From the NCBI GenBank assembly GCA_023415605.1, contig JAEZKB010000214.1, positions 1-13,008 on the forward strand: DNA of 13,008 nucleotides, written 5' to 3'. The translations under genes were made by a program, and so were the position numbers. This DNA is from Pseudomonadota bacterium (lineage in GTDB: Bacteria; Pseudomonadota; Alphaproteobacteria; Rhizobiales; Devosiaceae). Shown here piece by piece: positions 1-5,308 of the stretch (positions are counted from its first letter, which is position 1; each line of letters begins with the position of its first letter). The notes beneath the pieces are model-generated. The model did not search any database and was not told the origin of the DNA. It saw only the letters and a program-made list of their open reading frames with translations.

Positions 1-17
1 CGCCGCGACAAAATCGC

Positions 18-64
18 CCTTAAACAATCCTTAAGGTTAACGCGGCCGGTGCCGTGTGGATAAT
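18..64 (+). promoter_or_regulatory. Promoter of rhomboid-slyX with CtrA-type box
   Basis: The sequence shows TTAA (20-23), seven bases, TTAA (31-34), an exact fit to the CtrA box TTAA-N7-TTAA known from alphaproteobacteria; a further TTAAC follows at 37-41. A sigma70-like pair lies at TTAACG (37-42) and GATAAT (59-64) with a 16-base spacer, so the box sits over or just above the -35, as in many CtrA-controlled promoters. Transcription would begin near 71. The TTAA pair is also part of an inverted repeat, CCTTAA/TTAAGG (18-23/31-36). CtrA control is inferred from the motif only. Confidence 0.5.
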
Positions 65-93
65 TCGGGGGAATGAGCTATGGAGGGTCCGCA

Positions 94-99
94 GAGAGG
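94..99 (+). promoter_or_regulatory. Ribosome binding site deciding the rhomboid start
   Basis: GAGAGG lies 7 bases before the ATG at 107. The alternative in-frame ATG at 80 has a GGGGGA about 8 bases upstream, but it would leave a leader of only about 9 bases behind the predicted transcription start near 71. The ATG at 107 is therefore preferred. Confidence 0.5.
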
Positions 100-106
100 C
101 CAATCC

Positions 107-835
107 ATGACGAACGAGCCTAAACCCGAAGCAAATCAGGGGCAGGGCGCCCGCGAGCCCATTCTCAACCTGCCGGGCGCCGTGCTGGCGCTCTGCGGCG
201 CTATGGTGATGATTCACCTGGCGAGAACCTTCGTTCTTAACGAAGAGGGGCAGTTCAATCTGTTGATCTGGTTTGCCTTTGTGCCATATCGGTTCATCGA
301 TCCGAGCGGTGACTACGGCGGGTTCTGGCCGCTGCTCTGGACGCCGGTCACACATGCTTTCCTGCATGGCGGGTGGGAGCACCTGATCTTCAATACGGTC
401 TGGCTCGCGATCTTCGGTACGCCGGTGCAGCGCCGCTACGGCACCGGTCCGTTCCTCGTCATCTTTGCGATTTCCGCCATTGCCGGGGCGGCTCTCTACG
501 CCGCTTATGCGCTGGCCATGTCCGAACCCGGTTACCTGCTTGGGGCATCGGGCGGCATAGCAGGGCTGACGGGCGCGGCGGTGCGATTCATGTTCCAGCC
601 GGTGATCGTGGCGCCGCACCCGGAGACGGGCGAGCCGGTGATGCTGGGGCGGCGACTGGCGACGCTGCGCGAAGTGTTCGCCAATCCGCAGCCGCGGTTC
701 TTCGTGATCGTCTGGATCGTGCTTAACGCCGTGGTGCCGCTTTTGCCGATCGGGCCGATGGCGATTTCCTGGCACGCGCATCTTGGCGGCTTCATCACGG
801 GGCTGCTGATCGTGCCGCTGTTCGAGAGGCACTGA
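107..835 (+). CDS. Rhomboid family intramembrane serine protease
   Basis: An integral inner-membrane protease of about 242 residues expected to cut transmembrane segments of membrane proteins; the substrate is unknown. Numbered from the ATG at 107, the rhomboid signatures appear in order: HGGWEH then IFN (H92 and N96, the HxxxN oxyanion region), GASGG with nucleophile S148, and WHAHLGG with the base H225. About six hydrophobic segments can be seen, the first near residues 22-41, after a polar N-terminus. A loop rich in charged residues (about 165-190) separates the serine and histidine helices. An in-frame ATG at 80 would add 9 residues; leader length and ribosome binding site favour 107. Its stop overlaps the slyX start (TGATG), so the two are probably co-translated. 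Family assignment is firm. Confidence 0.9.
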   Translation: MTNEPKPEANQGQGAREPILNLPGAVLALCGAMVMIHLARTFVLNEEGQFNLLIWFAFVPYRFIDPSGDYGGFWPLLWTPVTHAFLHGGWEHLIFNTVWLAIFGTPVQRRYGTGPFLVIFAISAIAGAALYAAYALAMSEPGYLLGASGGIAGLTGAAVRFMFQPVIVAPHPETGEPVMLGRRLATLREVFANPQPRFFVIVWIVLNAVVPLLPIGPMAISWHAHLGGFITGLLIVPLFERH

Positions 836-1038
836 TGACAGACACAGACCGGATTGTCGCGCTCGAGGAGCGCATCGCCTACCAGGACCAGACGATCGAG
901 GACTTGAACGAGACGATCCTGCAGCTCTGGAAAGAGATCGAGGGGCTGAAACGCCAGATCGGCAAGCTGGGTGACGAACTCAGCACCCTTGCGGCAGACG
1001 TGCCGCAAGCGCCCGAGCCGCCACCGCCGCATTACTGA
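835..1038 (+). CDS. slyX: SlyX family protein
   Basis: A 67-residue acidic coiled-coil protein. Leucine/isoleucine heptads run from about residue 7 to 55 and the chain ends in a proline-rich tail finishing PPHY, the usual C-terminus of SlyX. The molecular function of SlyX is not established; in enterobacteria it is known only as a neighbour of slyD. The ATG shares a base with the rhomboid stop (TGATG), which indicates translational coupling. The last 7 bases overlap the 3' end of hisI on the other strand, and a 9-bp hairpin lies inside the coding sequence at 988-1009. Confidence 0.85.
   Translation: MTDTDRIVALEERIAYQDQTIEDLNETILQLWKEIEGLKRQIGKLGDELSTLAADVPQAPEPPPPHY
988..1009. terminator. 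Hairpin in the slyX 3' end, possible hisI terminator
   Basis: CTTGCGGCA (988-996) and TGCCGCAAG (1001-1009) form a perfect 9-bp stem with a 4-base loop. On the minus strand the hairpin begins 22 bases after the hisI stop, a usual place for a terminator, but no T-run follows on either strand. It also encodes slyX residues, so the symmetry could be a coincidence of codons. Confidence 0.3.
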
Positions 1039-1475
1039 GCTTTGTAGACCACCTTCGGATCGAACAGCTTCGGCTCGCCAGTATCGACCAACGCGCCGTT
1101 CTCCACCCGCCGATAGAAGCAGCTCTTGCGGCCGGTGTGACAGGCAGCGCCGCGACCGGTCTGCTCGACGACGAGCAAGATGGCGTCCTGGTCGCAGTCG
1201 ACGCGGACTTCAACGACCTTCTGTACCTCGCCGGAGGTCTCACCTTTTTTCCAGATTTTCTTGCGCGAGCGCGAATAGTAGTGCGCCTCGCCAGTCGAGA
1301 TCGTCAGGTCCAGCGCCTCGGCGTTCATATGCGCCAGCATCAGCACGTCCTTGCTGCTGGCCTCGACAGCGATGGCGGTGATCAGCCCGTGCGCGTCGAA
1401 CTTCGGCGCGAGGACCGTGGTCTCATCAAGTTCGTGCTTGGAGAACTGGCTCGGGTCGGCGAAAGTTGTGCTCAT
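1032..1475 (-). CDS. hisI: Phosphoribosyl-AMP cyclohydrolase
   Basis: Opens the purine ring of phosphoribosyl-AMP to give phosphoribosyl-formimino-AICAR-phosphate, the third step of histidine synthesis; cytosolic, Zn and Mg dependent. At 147 residues it is a stand-alone cyclohydrolase without the HisE pyrophosphohydrolase domain. Family motifs are present: HYYSRSR (65-71), WKKGETSGEVQKV (75-87), the metal site VDCDQD with D93, C94, D95 and D97, and CHTGRKSC with C112 and C119; the three cysteines match the known zinc ligands. No purine-rich ribosome binding site precedes the ATG. Instead a GC-rich hairpin (1476-1499) abuts it. The gene follows the AraC-type gene by 39 bases on the same strand and overlaps slyX by 7 bases tail to tail. 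Confidence 0.96.
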   Translation of the reverse strand: MSTTFADPSQFSKHELDETTVLAPKFDAHGLITAIAVEASSKDVLMLAHMNAEALDLTISTGEAHYYSRSRKKIWKKGETSGEVQKVVEVRVDCDQDAILLVVEQTGRGAACHTGRKSCFYRRVENGALVDTGEPKLFDPKVVYKAQ

Positions 1476-1499
1476 GGCGGCGGGATATAGCCCGCCGCC
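1476..1499 (-). promoter_or_regulatory. Hairpin directly abutting the hisI start codon
   Basis: GGCGGCGGG (1476-1484) and CCCGCCGCC (1491-1499) form a perfect all-GC 9-bp stem with a 6-base loop. On the minus strand it ends on the base before the hisI ATG, and the only G-rich stretch that could bind the ribosome lies inside the stem. It could block hisI initiation, or end the upstream AraC transcript, although it has no T-run. Function is inferred. Confidence 0.45.
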
Positions 1500-1514
1500 A
1501 CGGGTTACACCAGT

Positions 1515-2348
1515 TCAGTCCTTGAGGCCGATCCAGATCTCGGTCGATCCCATGCCGGTTCTCGGATCGAATTCGGGGCCGTAGTACTCGATGAAGCTTG
1601 CCTCCTCGGCCTGCCGCTCGCCGGACTTCGGCAGCCACTGCTCGTAGATGGCCGCAATGGTCGAGCGAATGGTGGAGATATGTCCGGCATGGCTGAACCT
1701 GGCCCATCGCCGCGCAGGCACATCGATGGCAACGAACTCGGGTGGCAATTCCGCCGACGGCGTGATTTCCATACCGCAGAGGTAGGTGCAGAAATTCCCG
1801 TCACCTTCGACGACGACGCCATAGGCGGCGCCGGGAACGGCGCCCGGCACATTGCCGATATACTGCTGGATGCGCTGCCATTGCAGCGGGATGGAATTGG
1901 ACTGGTTCATGTCATGCCGCTGCATCAGCCCCGCATATTTGCGGCCGGGCAGGTGTTCGATCTTCGGATCGGGCAGCTTGGTCTTGGCTTGGGCGTCCAT
2001 GGATAGAGGCTCCACGAGATTGAGGTCATCGAGAGAGCGCCTTTTCCGCAGCTCGGCGGGTGTCAGCCCGAACTGATCGCGGAAGGCGCGGGTGAATGCC
2101 TCGTGCGACCCGTAACCGCTATCGAGCGCGACGCCGAGAATATCCGGCGCCCCATCCGCCAATGCCTTGGCCGCCTCGGTGAGGCGGCGGGCACGGATGT
2201 AGCCGGAGATGGAGTGACCGGTGGCGAGCGGGAAAATGCGGCTCAGATGGGTGCGGGAGATCCCGGCCTGCTCGGCCATCTCGTCGAGACTCAGCGGCAT
2301 GCCGAAATGCGTCTCGATGAGCCAGATGGTCTTGCTAATGGCGGTCAT
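1515..2348 (-). CDS. AraC-family regulator with GyrI-like effector domain
   Basis: A 277-residue transcription factor. Residues about 6-105 form an AraC/XylS double helix-turn-helix: first helix pair around LDEMAEQAGISRTHLSRIF (21-39), second around ILGVALDSGYGSHEAFTRAF (70-89), followed by the typical FGLTPAELRKRR. Residues about 126-277 resemble the GyrI-like/Rob C-terminal ligand-binding fold, ending in the characteristic EYYGPEFDPRTGMGSTEIWI. This layout (HTH first, effector domain last) is that of Rob-like regulators answering small hydrophobic or cationic compounds; the ligand here is unknown. GGGAGA (2356-2361), 7 bases before the ATG, is a good ribosome binding site. It lies between folE (69-base gap) and hisI (39-base gap), all on minus, so read-through from folE is possible. 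Confidence 0.9.
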   Translation of the reverse strand: MTAISKTIWLIETHFGMPLSLDEMAEQAGISRTHLSRIFPLATGHSISGYIRARRLTEAAKALADGAPDILGVALDSGYGSHEAFTRAFRDQFGLTPAELRKRRSLDDLNLVEPLSMDAQAKTKLPDPKIEHLPGRKYAGLMQRHDMNQSNSIPLQWQRIQQYIGNVPGAVPGAAYGVVVEGDGNFCTYLCGMEITPSAELPPEFVAIDVPARRWARFSHAGHISTIRSTIAAIYEQWLPKSGERQAEEASFIEYYGPEFDPRTGMGSTEIWIGLKD

Positions 2349-2417
2349 GCCGGGGTCTCCCTACGAAGCCCCGATCCTATGACATCACAGCCAAAGCCGC
2401 ATTTGATCGCGGTTGCG

Positions 2418-3038
2418 CTAGCGCCGGTTCACCATGGCAAAGAAGCGGTCCTGCTCGTTGCGGTCTTCGGCGAATACACCGGTGAAGCAGTGGGTGATGG
2501 TCGAGGCCCCATGAGCCCGCACTCCACGCATGGTCATACACATATGCTCGGCTTCGAGCATCACGGCGGCGCCGCGCGGATTGAGGTTGTCGTTGATGGC
2601 GTCGATGATCTGCGCGGTGAGGTTCTCCTGCACCTGCAAGCGGCGCGAGAACACTTCCACCAGCCGGGCGAGCTTGGAGATGCCGACGACCCCGTCATGC
2701 GGCAAGTAAGCGATGTGCGCCTTGCCGATAAACGGCACCATATGGTGCTCGCAGTGGCTCGAGAACGGGATGTCCTTAACCAAGACGATGTCGTCGTAGC
2801 CGCCGACCTCCTTGAAGGTCTTCTTGAGGATCTCAGCCGGGTCCTGTTCGTAGCCGGTGAAGAACTCACCATATGCCTTGGTAACGCGGTGGGGTGTTTC
2901 AAGGAGGCCTTCGCGATTGGGATCGTCGCCGGCCCACGCAATCAGCGTGCGCACAGCCTCCATGGCCTCTTCATGCGTGGGACGAACAAAGCTGGCGACA
3001 GCAGTTGCCGGCAGTGCCGGCTTGGCAACGGCGTCCAT
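2418..3038 (-). CDS. folE: GTP cyclohydrolase I (FolE type)
   Basis: Converts GTP to 7,8-dihydroneopterin triphosphate plus formate, the entry step to tetrahydrofolate and also to queuosine precursors; a cytosolic homodecamer in known family members. The 206-residue protein carries the FolE signatures: SSHCEHHMVPFIGKAHIAYL (93-112), ARLVEVFSRRLQVQENLT (124-141) and LEAEHMCMTMRGV (161-173). C96, H99 and C167 match the known zinc ligands. The N-terminal 20 residues are a variable extension. The start has a modest GGGG ribosome binding site. It diverges from the Fe-S scaffold gene; the leader from the predicted promoter is about 98 bases and contains a hairpin. Confidence 0.96.
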   Translation of the reverse strand: MDAVAKPALPATAVASFVRPTHEEAMEAVRTLIAWAGDDPNREGLLETPHRVTKAYGEFFTGYEQDPAEILKKTFKEVGGYDDIVLVKDIPFSSHCEHHMVPFIGKAHIAYLPHDGVVGISKLARLVEVFSRRLQVQENLTAQIIDAINDNLNPRGAAVMLEAEHMCMTMRGVRAHGASTITHCFTGVFAEDRNEQDRFFAMVNRR

Positions 3039-3059
3039 CTCATACCCCGGTCAATAGCA

Positions 3060-3082
3060 GCCGACAGACGCAAGACGTCGGC
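3060..3082 (-). promoter_or_regulatory. folE leader hairpin, possible folate-sensing element
   Basis: On the minus strand, GCCGAC and GTCGGC (3077-3082 and 3060-3065) form a perfect 6-bp stem ending 21 bases before the folE ATG, and a CGGGG ribosome-binding stretch follows. A CCG upstream of the stem could pair with it. THF-II riboswitches (the folE RNA motif) are known upstream of folE in alphaproteobacteria and also combine a stem with a masked ribosome binding site, but I could not match the conserved bases. Low confidence for riboswitch identity. Confidence 0.25.
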
Positions 3083-3118
3083 CCACGGTTCACGGATCGG
3101 TCAGCGACGATGGACGCC

Positions 3119-3146
3119 CCTGACTTTTGCATCGCAGGCACTATAT
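3119..3146 (+). promoter_or_regulatory. Promoter for the Fe-S scaffold and yidD
   Basis: CCTGAC (3119-3124), a 16-base spacer and CTATAT (3141-3146) match the alphaproteobacterial housekeeping pattern CTTGAC-N17-CTATAT closely, with a perfect -10. The transcript would begin near 3153 and have a leader of about 36 bases. Confidence 0.5.
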
Positions 3147-3170
3147 AGGTTGGCATCGGGCGACCTCAAG
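3143..3170 (-). promoter_or_regulatory. Divergent promoter for folE
   Basis: Read on minus: CTTGAG (3165-3170), a 16-base spacer and CTATAT (3143-3148). The -10 overlaps the plus-strand -10 because CTATATAG (3141-3148) is its own reverse complement. The transcript would begin near 3136. Both promoters then compete for the same base pairs. Confidence 0.45.
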
Positions 3171-3189
3171 AAACAGATTTGTGTCAGAC

Positions 3190-3621
3190 ATGGAACTGAG
3201 CGATCTCTATTCCGACCGGATCCTCGAAATCGCCGGCAATCAACCAATCCCCGGACGGCTACGTGATCCAGACGCCTCTGCCCGCAAGGTCAGCCGCGTA
3301 TGTGGTTCGACGATAGAAGTGGACATAAAGTTTCGCGACGGCGTGATTATTGATTACGGCCACGAAATTTCCGCCTGCGCGCTGGGCCAGACCTCGGCCG
3401 CCATTGTCGCCACGCACATTGTCGGCACGCCTGTCGCCGAGTTCCGCCGGGTGCGCGACGAGATGATCGCCATGCTCAAGGCCGATGGGCCTCCCCCCGC
3501 GGGCGAGAAGTGGATCGACCTCAAATATCTCGAACCGGTGCGCGACTACCGCCCGCGCCACACCTCGACGCTGCTGGTGTTCGATGCGGTGGCAGAAGCG
3601 CTGGATAAGGCCGGCGCGTGA
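3190..3621 (+). CDS. NifU-like iron-sulfur cluster scaffold protein
   Basis: A 143-residue cytosolic member of the IscU/NifU N-terminal family, expected to hold or pass on Fe-S clusters. Conserved core: VCGSTIEVD with C38, and ACALGQTSAAI with C63. In true IscU a third cysteine sits in a ...HCS... motif near the end and an Asp follows the first Cys-Gly; here the matching places read RHTS (123-126) and CGS, so one cluster ligand and the labile-cluster Asp are absent. Similar sequences occur across Hyphomicrobiales, so this is probably a subfamily trait rather than decay. ATG 3190 is chosen; a GTG at 3181 in the same frame would add three residues and cannot be excluded. Its stop overlaps the yidD start (TGATG). 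Confidence 0.85.
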   Translation: MELSDLYSDRILEIAGNQPIPGRLRDPDASARKVSRVCGSTIEVDIKFRDGVIIDYGHEISACALGQTSAAIVATHIVGTPVAEFRRVRDEMIAMLKADGPPPAGEKWIDLKYLEPVRDYRPRHTSTLLVFDAVAEALDKAGA

Positions 3622-3932
3622 TGAGCGACCTTGCCCGCGGCTTTTGGACGGTCGTGGACTATCCGTTCAAAGTCGTCAGCTATGTGCTCATCCAGGGCTA
3701 TCGCTATAGTCTCTCGATGTTCATGGGCCGCAATTGCCGGCATGCTCCGACCTGCTCGGAGTTCACGCGCGATGCCATCTGGCGCTTCGGCTTCTGGCCC
3801 GGCGGCTGGATGGGCCTAGCACGGATCACCCGCTGCCGCCCGGGCGGTACGCATGGTTTTGACCCGGTGCCAGAGATGCTGCCCCGTGGTGCACGCTGGT
3901 ACATGCCTTGGCGCTATGGGCGCTGGTGCTAG
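3621..3932 (+). CDS. yidD: Membrane protein insertion efficiency factor YidD
   Basis: A 103-residue membrane-associated protein that helps YidC insert inner-membrane proteins. The whole YidD core is present: IQGYRYSLSMFMG (24-36), CRHAPTCSEF with C39 and C45, and RITRCRPGGTHGFDPVPE with C72. In many bacteria yidD sits in the rnpA-yidC cluster; here it is coupled to the Fe-S scaffold gene by a TGATG overlap. A GTG at 3618 would add one residue. The tail after residue 85 is short and aromatic/basic. Confidence 0.93.
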   Translation: MSDLARGFWTVVDYPFKVVSYVLIQGYRYSLSMFMGRNCRHAPTCSEFTRDAIWRFGFWPGGWMGLARITRCRPGGTHGFDPVPEMLPRGARWYMPWRYGRWC

Positions 3933-4009
3933 CACAAAGTTTCGCCAGCATGCCCTTGAAATAGGCAGCAGTTCGGGTTTGATACGCGCCTCTCGTCCGG
4001 GGCTTCGTC

Positions 4010-4525
4010 TTGCGCCACCTCTTAGCCTTCCTTCACCGCCACGAGCCGCGCGGCCAAACCGTTTCGCACTTGAAGTCCGCGCTCGGTGCCATCATCGCCA
4101 TGACGCTCGTGGGGTGGCTTGCCGCCTGGACCGGGCTGCCGATGCTGCTGGCGCCGTTCGGGGCAACGGCCGTGCTGGTGTTCGGCCAGGCGCAGAGCCC
4201 GTTCAGCCAGCCGGCCAATGTGTTTGGCGGCTATCTCACGGCGGCAGCAATCAGCGTACTGGTACTCGCGGTGTTTGCGCCGGTCTGGTGGGCGGCAACG
4301 ATCACGGTGGGCCTCGTCATCGGGGTGATGCTTTTGTTGCGCGTCACGCATCCGCCGGCCGGTGCCGTGCCATTGGTAGCGTTCACCACTCATATGCCAG
4401 CCGAAACGCTGTTTTTCGTGGTTCTGGCGGGGGCAATGTGCCTTGTCGGGGTCGCGGTCGTGCATCACTGGCTGCCGCCCCGCATCGTCTATCCGCGGCG
4501 CCCGCCGGAGCAACCGGCGGAGTGA
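4010..4525 (+). CDS. HPP family integral membrane protein
   Basis: A 171-residue protein with about four hydrophobic segments and the HPP signatures LLAPFGATAVLVFGQAQSP (46-64), QPANVFGGYL, and the name motif THPPAGAVPLVA (112-123). Some HPP proteins have been linked to nitrite transport into plastids and cyanobacteria; the substrate here cannot be told. The frame opens only after a stop at 3980-3982 and contains no ATG before the family region, so the start is probably the TTG at 4010, which keeps the typical N-terminal HRHEP before the first membrane segment. A GGGG at 3999-4002 is a weak ribosome binding site. It starts 77 bases after yidD; a poor promoter candidate (TTGAAA at 3956-3961) lies in the gap. 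The region after the stop contains two short hairpins. Confidence 0.85.
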   Translation: MRHLLAFLHRHEPRGQTVSHLKSALGAIIAMTLVGWLAAWTGLPMLLAPFGATAVLVFGQAQSPFSQPANVFGGYLTAAAISVLVLAVFAPVWWAATITVGLVIGVMLLLRVTHPPAGAVPLVAFTTHMPAETLFFVVLAGAMCLVGVAVVHHWLPPRIVYPRRPPEQPAE

Positions 4526-4543
4526 TAGGGCAGTGCCGCTGCC

Positions 4544-4589
4544 TCATTTCGCCCGGAAATGATCCCGTTTTTGGCCCGGGTCGGCCAAA
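4544..4589 (+). terminator. Two small hairpins after the HPP gene, possible terminator
   Basis: TCATTTC (4544-4550) pairs with GAAATGA (4556-4562), and TTTGGCC (4570-4576) pairs with GGCCAAA (4583-4589). A TTTTT lies between them (4568-4572), six bases after the first stem. The shape is not a classic terminator, but it is the only candidate between the HPP and hydrolase genes. Confidence 0.3.
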
Positions 4590-4665
4590 CTGAGCCCCAT
4601 TGGCTGCGGTTTACGCGCTTCCGTCGTGTGGGAGCGGCGTGTGCAGTCAGACGTGAAGTGGGTTC

Positions 4666-5187
4666 GTGTTGCAGTCTTGGAAGTTGTCGGGGCAGGTAAT
4701 CCTGCCCGTTCTCGTGTGTGCGTTTTCTTTCCTATCCATCCCGGCCCAAGCGGCCGATCCTGAATTAACCGCCGCCGAAAAGGCCGCGGCTCTATCCCCC
4801 AAGGACGAGAGCTGTCTCGCAGATGCCATCTACTTCGAGGCCCGCGGGGAGCCCGAAACAGGGCAGGAGGCAGTGGCACAGGTCATTCTCAACCGCGCCA
4901 CCAGTGGAAAGTATCCCAAGTCGGTGTGCGGCGTGGTCTATCAGGGACAGAGCAAGCGCAATGCCTGCCAGTTCTCCTTTGCCTGCGACGGCAAGCCGGA
5001 GACCAAGAAGGAAAGAAAGGCCTGGGACCGGGCCAAGTCGATCGCCAAGGCCATGGCGAAAGGCGGAAAGCAAGTCTCGTCGCTCGAGACGGCTACGCAC
5101 TACCACGCGACCTATGTGAAGCCGCGCTGGGCCAGCAAGATGAAGAAGCTTTCTACCATCGGAGGGCACGTCTTCTACGAGGACTAG
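4666..5187 (+). CDS. Exported SleB-family cell wall hydrolase
   Basis: A 173-residue Hydrolase_2 (SleB-like) enzyme, expected to cut peptidoglycan in the periplasm. Residues 1-29 are a signal peptide: polar start with K6, hydrophobic core, and cleavage after A27-Q28-A29. C18 is not in a lipobox (V precedes it). The mature domain has LADAIYFEARGEP with the putative catalytic E58, EAVAQVILNR, CQFSFACDG (C101, C107), THYHATYVKPRWA (H145, H147, W155) and GGHVFY. Four mature cysteines (50, 88, 101, 107) could form disulfides. The start is GTG 4666, the first possible start after an in-frame stop at 4654-4656, and it gives a complete signal peptide. In this phylum SleB relatives act in vegetative wall remodelling, not in spore germination. 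It lies 140 bases after the HPP gene and 121 before thrS. Confidence 0.87.
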   Translation: MLQSWKLSGQVILPVLVCAFSFLSIPAQAADPELTAAEKAAALSPKDESCLADAIYFEARGEPETGQEAVAQVILNRATSGKYPKSVCGVVYQGQSKRNACQFSFACDGKPETKKERKAWDRAKSIAKAMAKGGKQVSSLETATHYHATYVKPRWASKMKKLSTIGGHVFYED

Positions 5188-5203
5188 GAGTGGCGAACTT
5201 GGC

Positions 5204-5228
5204 TCACCCGCCCGACAGGCTCGGGTGA
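5204..5228 (+). repeat. Inverted repeat between hydrolase gene and thrS
   Basis: TCACCCG (5204-5210) and CGGGTGA (5222-5228) are a perfect inverted repeat with an 11-base spacer, 16 bases after the hydrolase stop. The right arm overlaps the candidate thrS -35, so it could be an operator. Without a T-run it is a poor terminator. Confidence 0.3.
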
Positions 5229-5253
5229 CACGCAACGGCGTGCTGTGCTAGAG
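5225..5253 (+). promoter_or_regulatory. Candidate thrS promoter
   Basis: GTGACA (5225-5230), a 17-base spacer, and CTAGAG (5248-5253). The -35 fits TTGACA in five of six bases and the -10 fits CTATAT in four of six. The leader would be about 50 bases. Confidence 0.4.
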
Positions 5254-5298
5254 ACACGCCCTGATTTCGCGGCAGTCGCGGAGTCCCAATCCATTGCT

Positions 5299-5302
5299 GG
5301 AG
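5299..5302 (+). promoter_or_regulatory. Ribosome binding site deciding the thrS start
   Basis: GGAG lies 6 bases before ATG 5309. The other in-frame candidates, TTG 5294 and ATG 5303, sit upstream of or directly on this site and so are less likely. Confidence 0.55.
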
Positions 5303-5308
5303 ATGAAA

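Noticed and set aside
2415..2424. Palindrome GCGCTAGCGC around the folE stop codon
   Set aside because: Too short and without loop or T-run to be a terminator; best explained by the codons CGC TAG and GC-rich flanks.
2103..3266. A 387-codon open frame on plus across folE
   Set aside because: It lies antisense to folE and the AraC gene, both of which have full family motifs. The translation shows no known motif and is typical of a high-GC shadow frame.
3956..3985. Promoter for the HPP gene (TTGAAA with TGATAC/TTGATA)
   Set aside because: The -35 is fair, but no -10 with correct spacing matches more than two or three consensus bases.
4666..4752. Lipoprotein signal in the SleB-like hydrolase (cysteine at residue 18)
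   Set aside because: The residue before the cysteine is valine, which does not fit a lipobox; an A-Q-A signal peptidase I site follows at 27-29.
5254..5308. A tRNA-like operator in the thrS leader as in E. coli
   Set aside because: Only a 4-6 bp CGCG stem is visible and no anticodon-like arm can be built; such control is not established in alphaproteobacteria.
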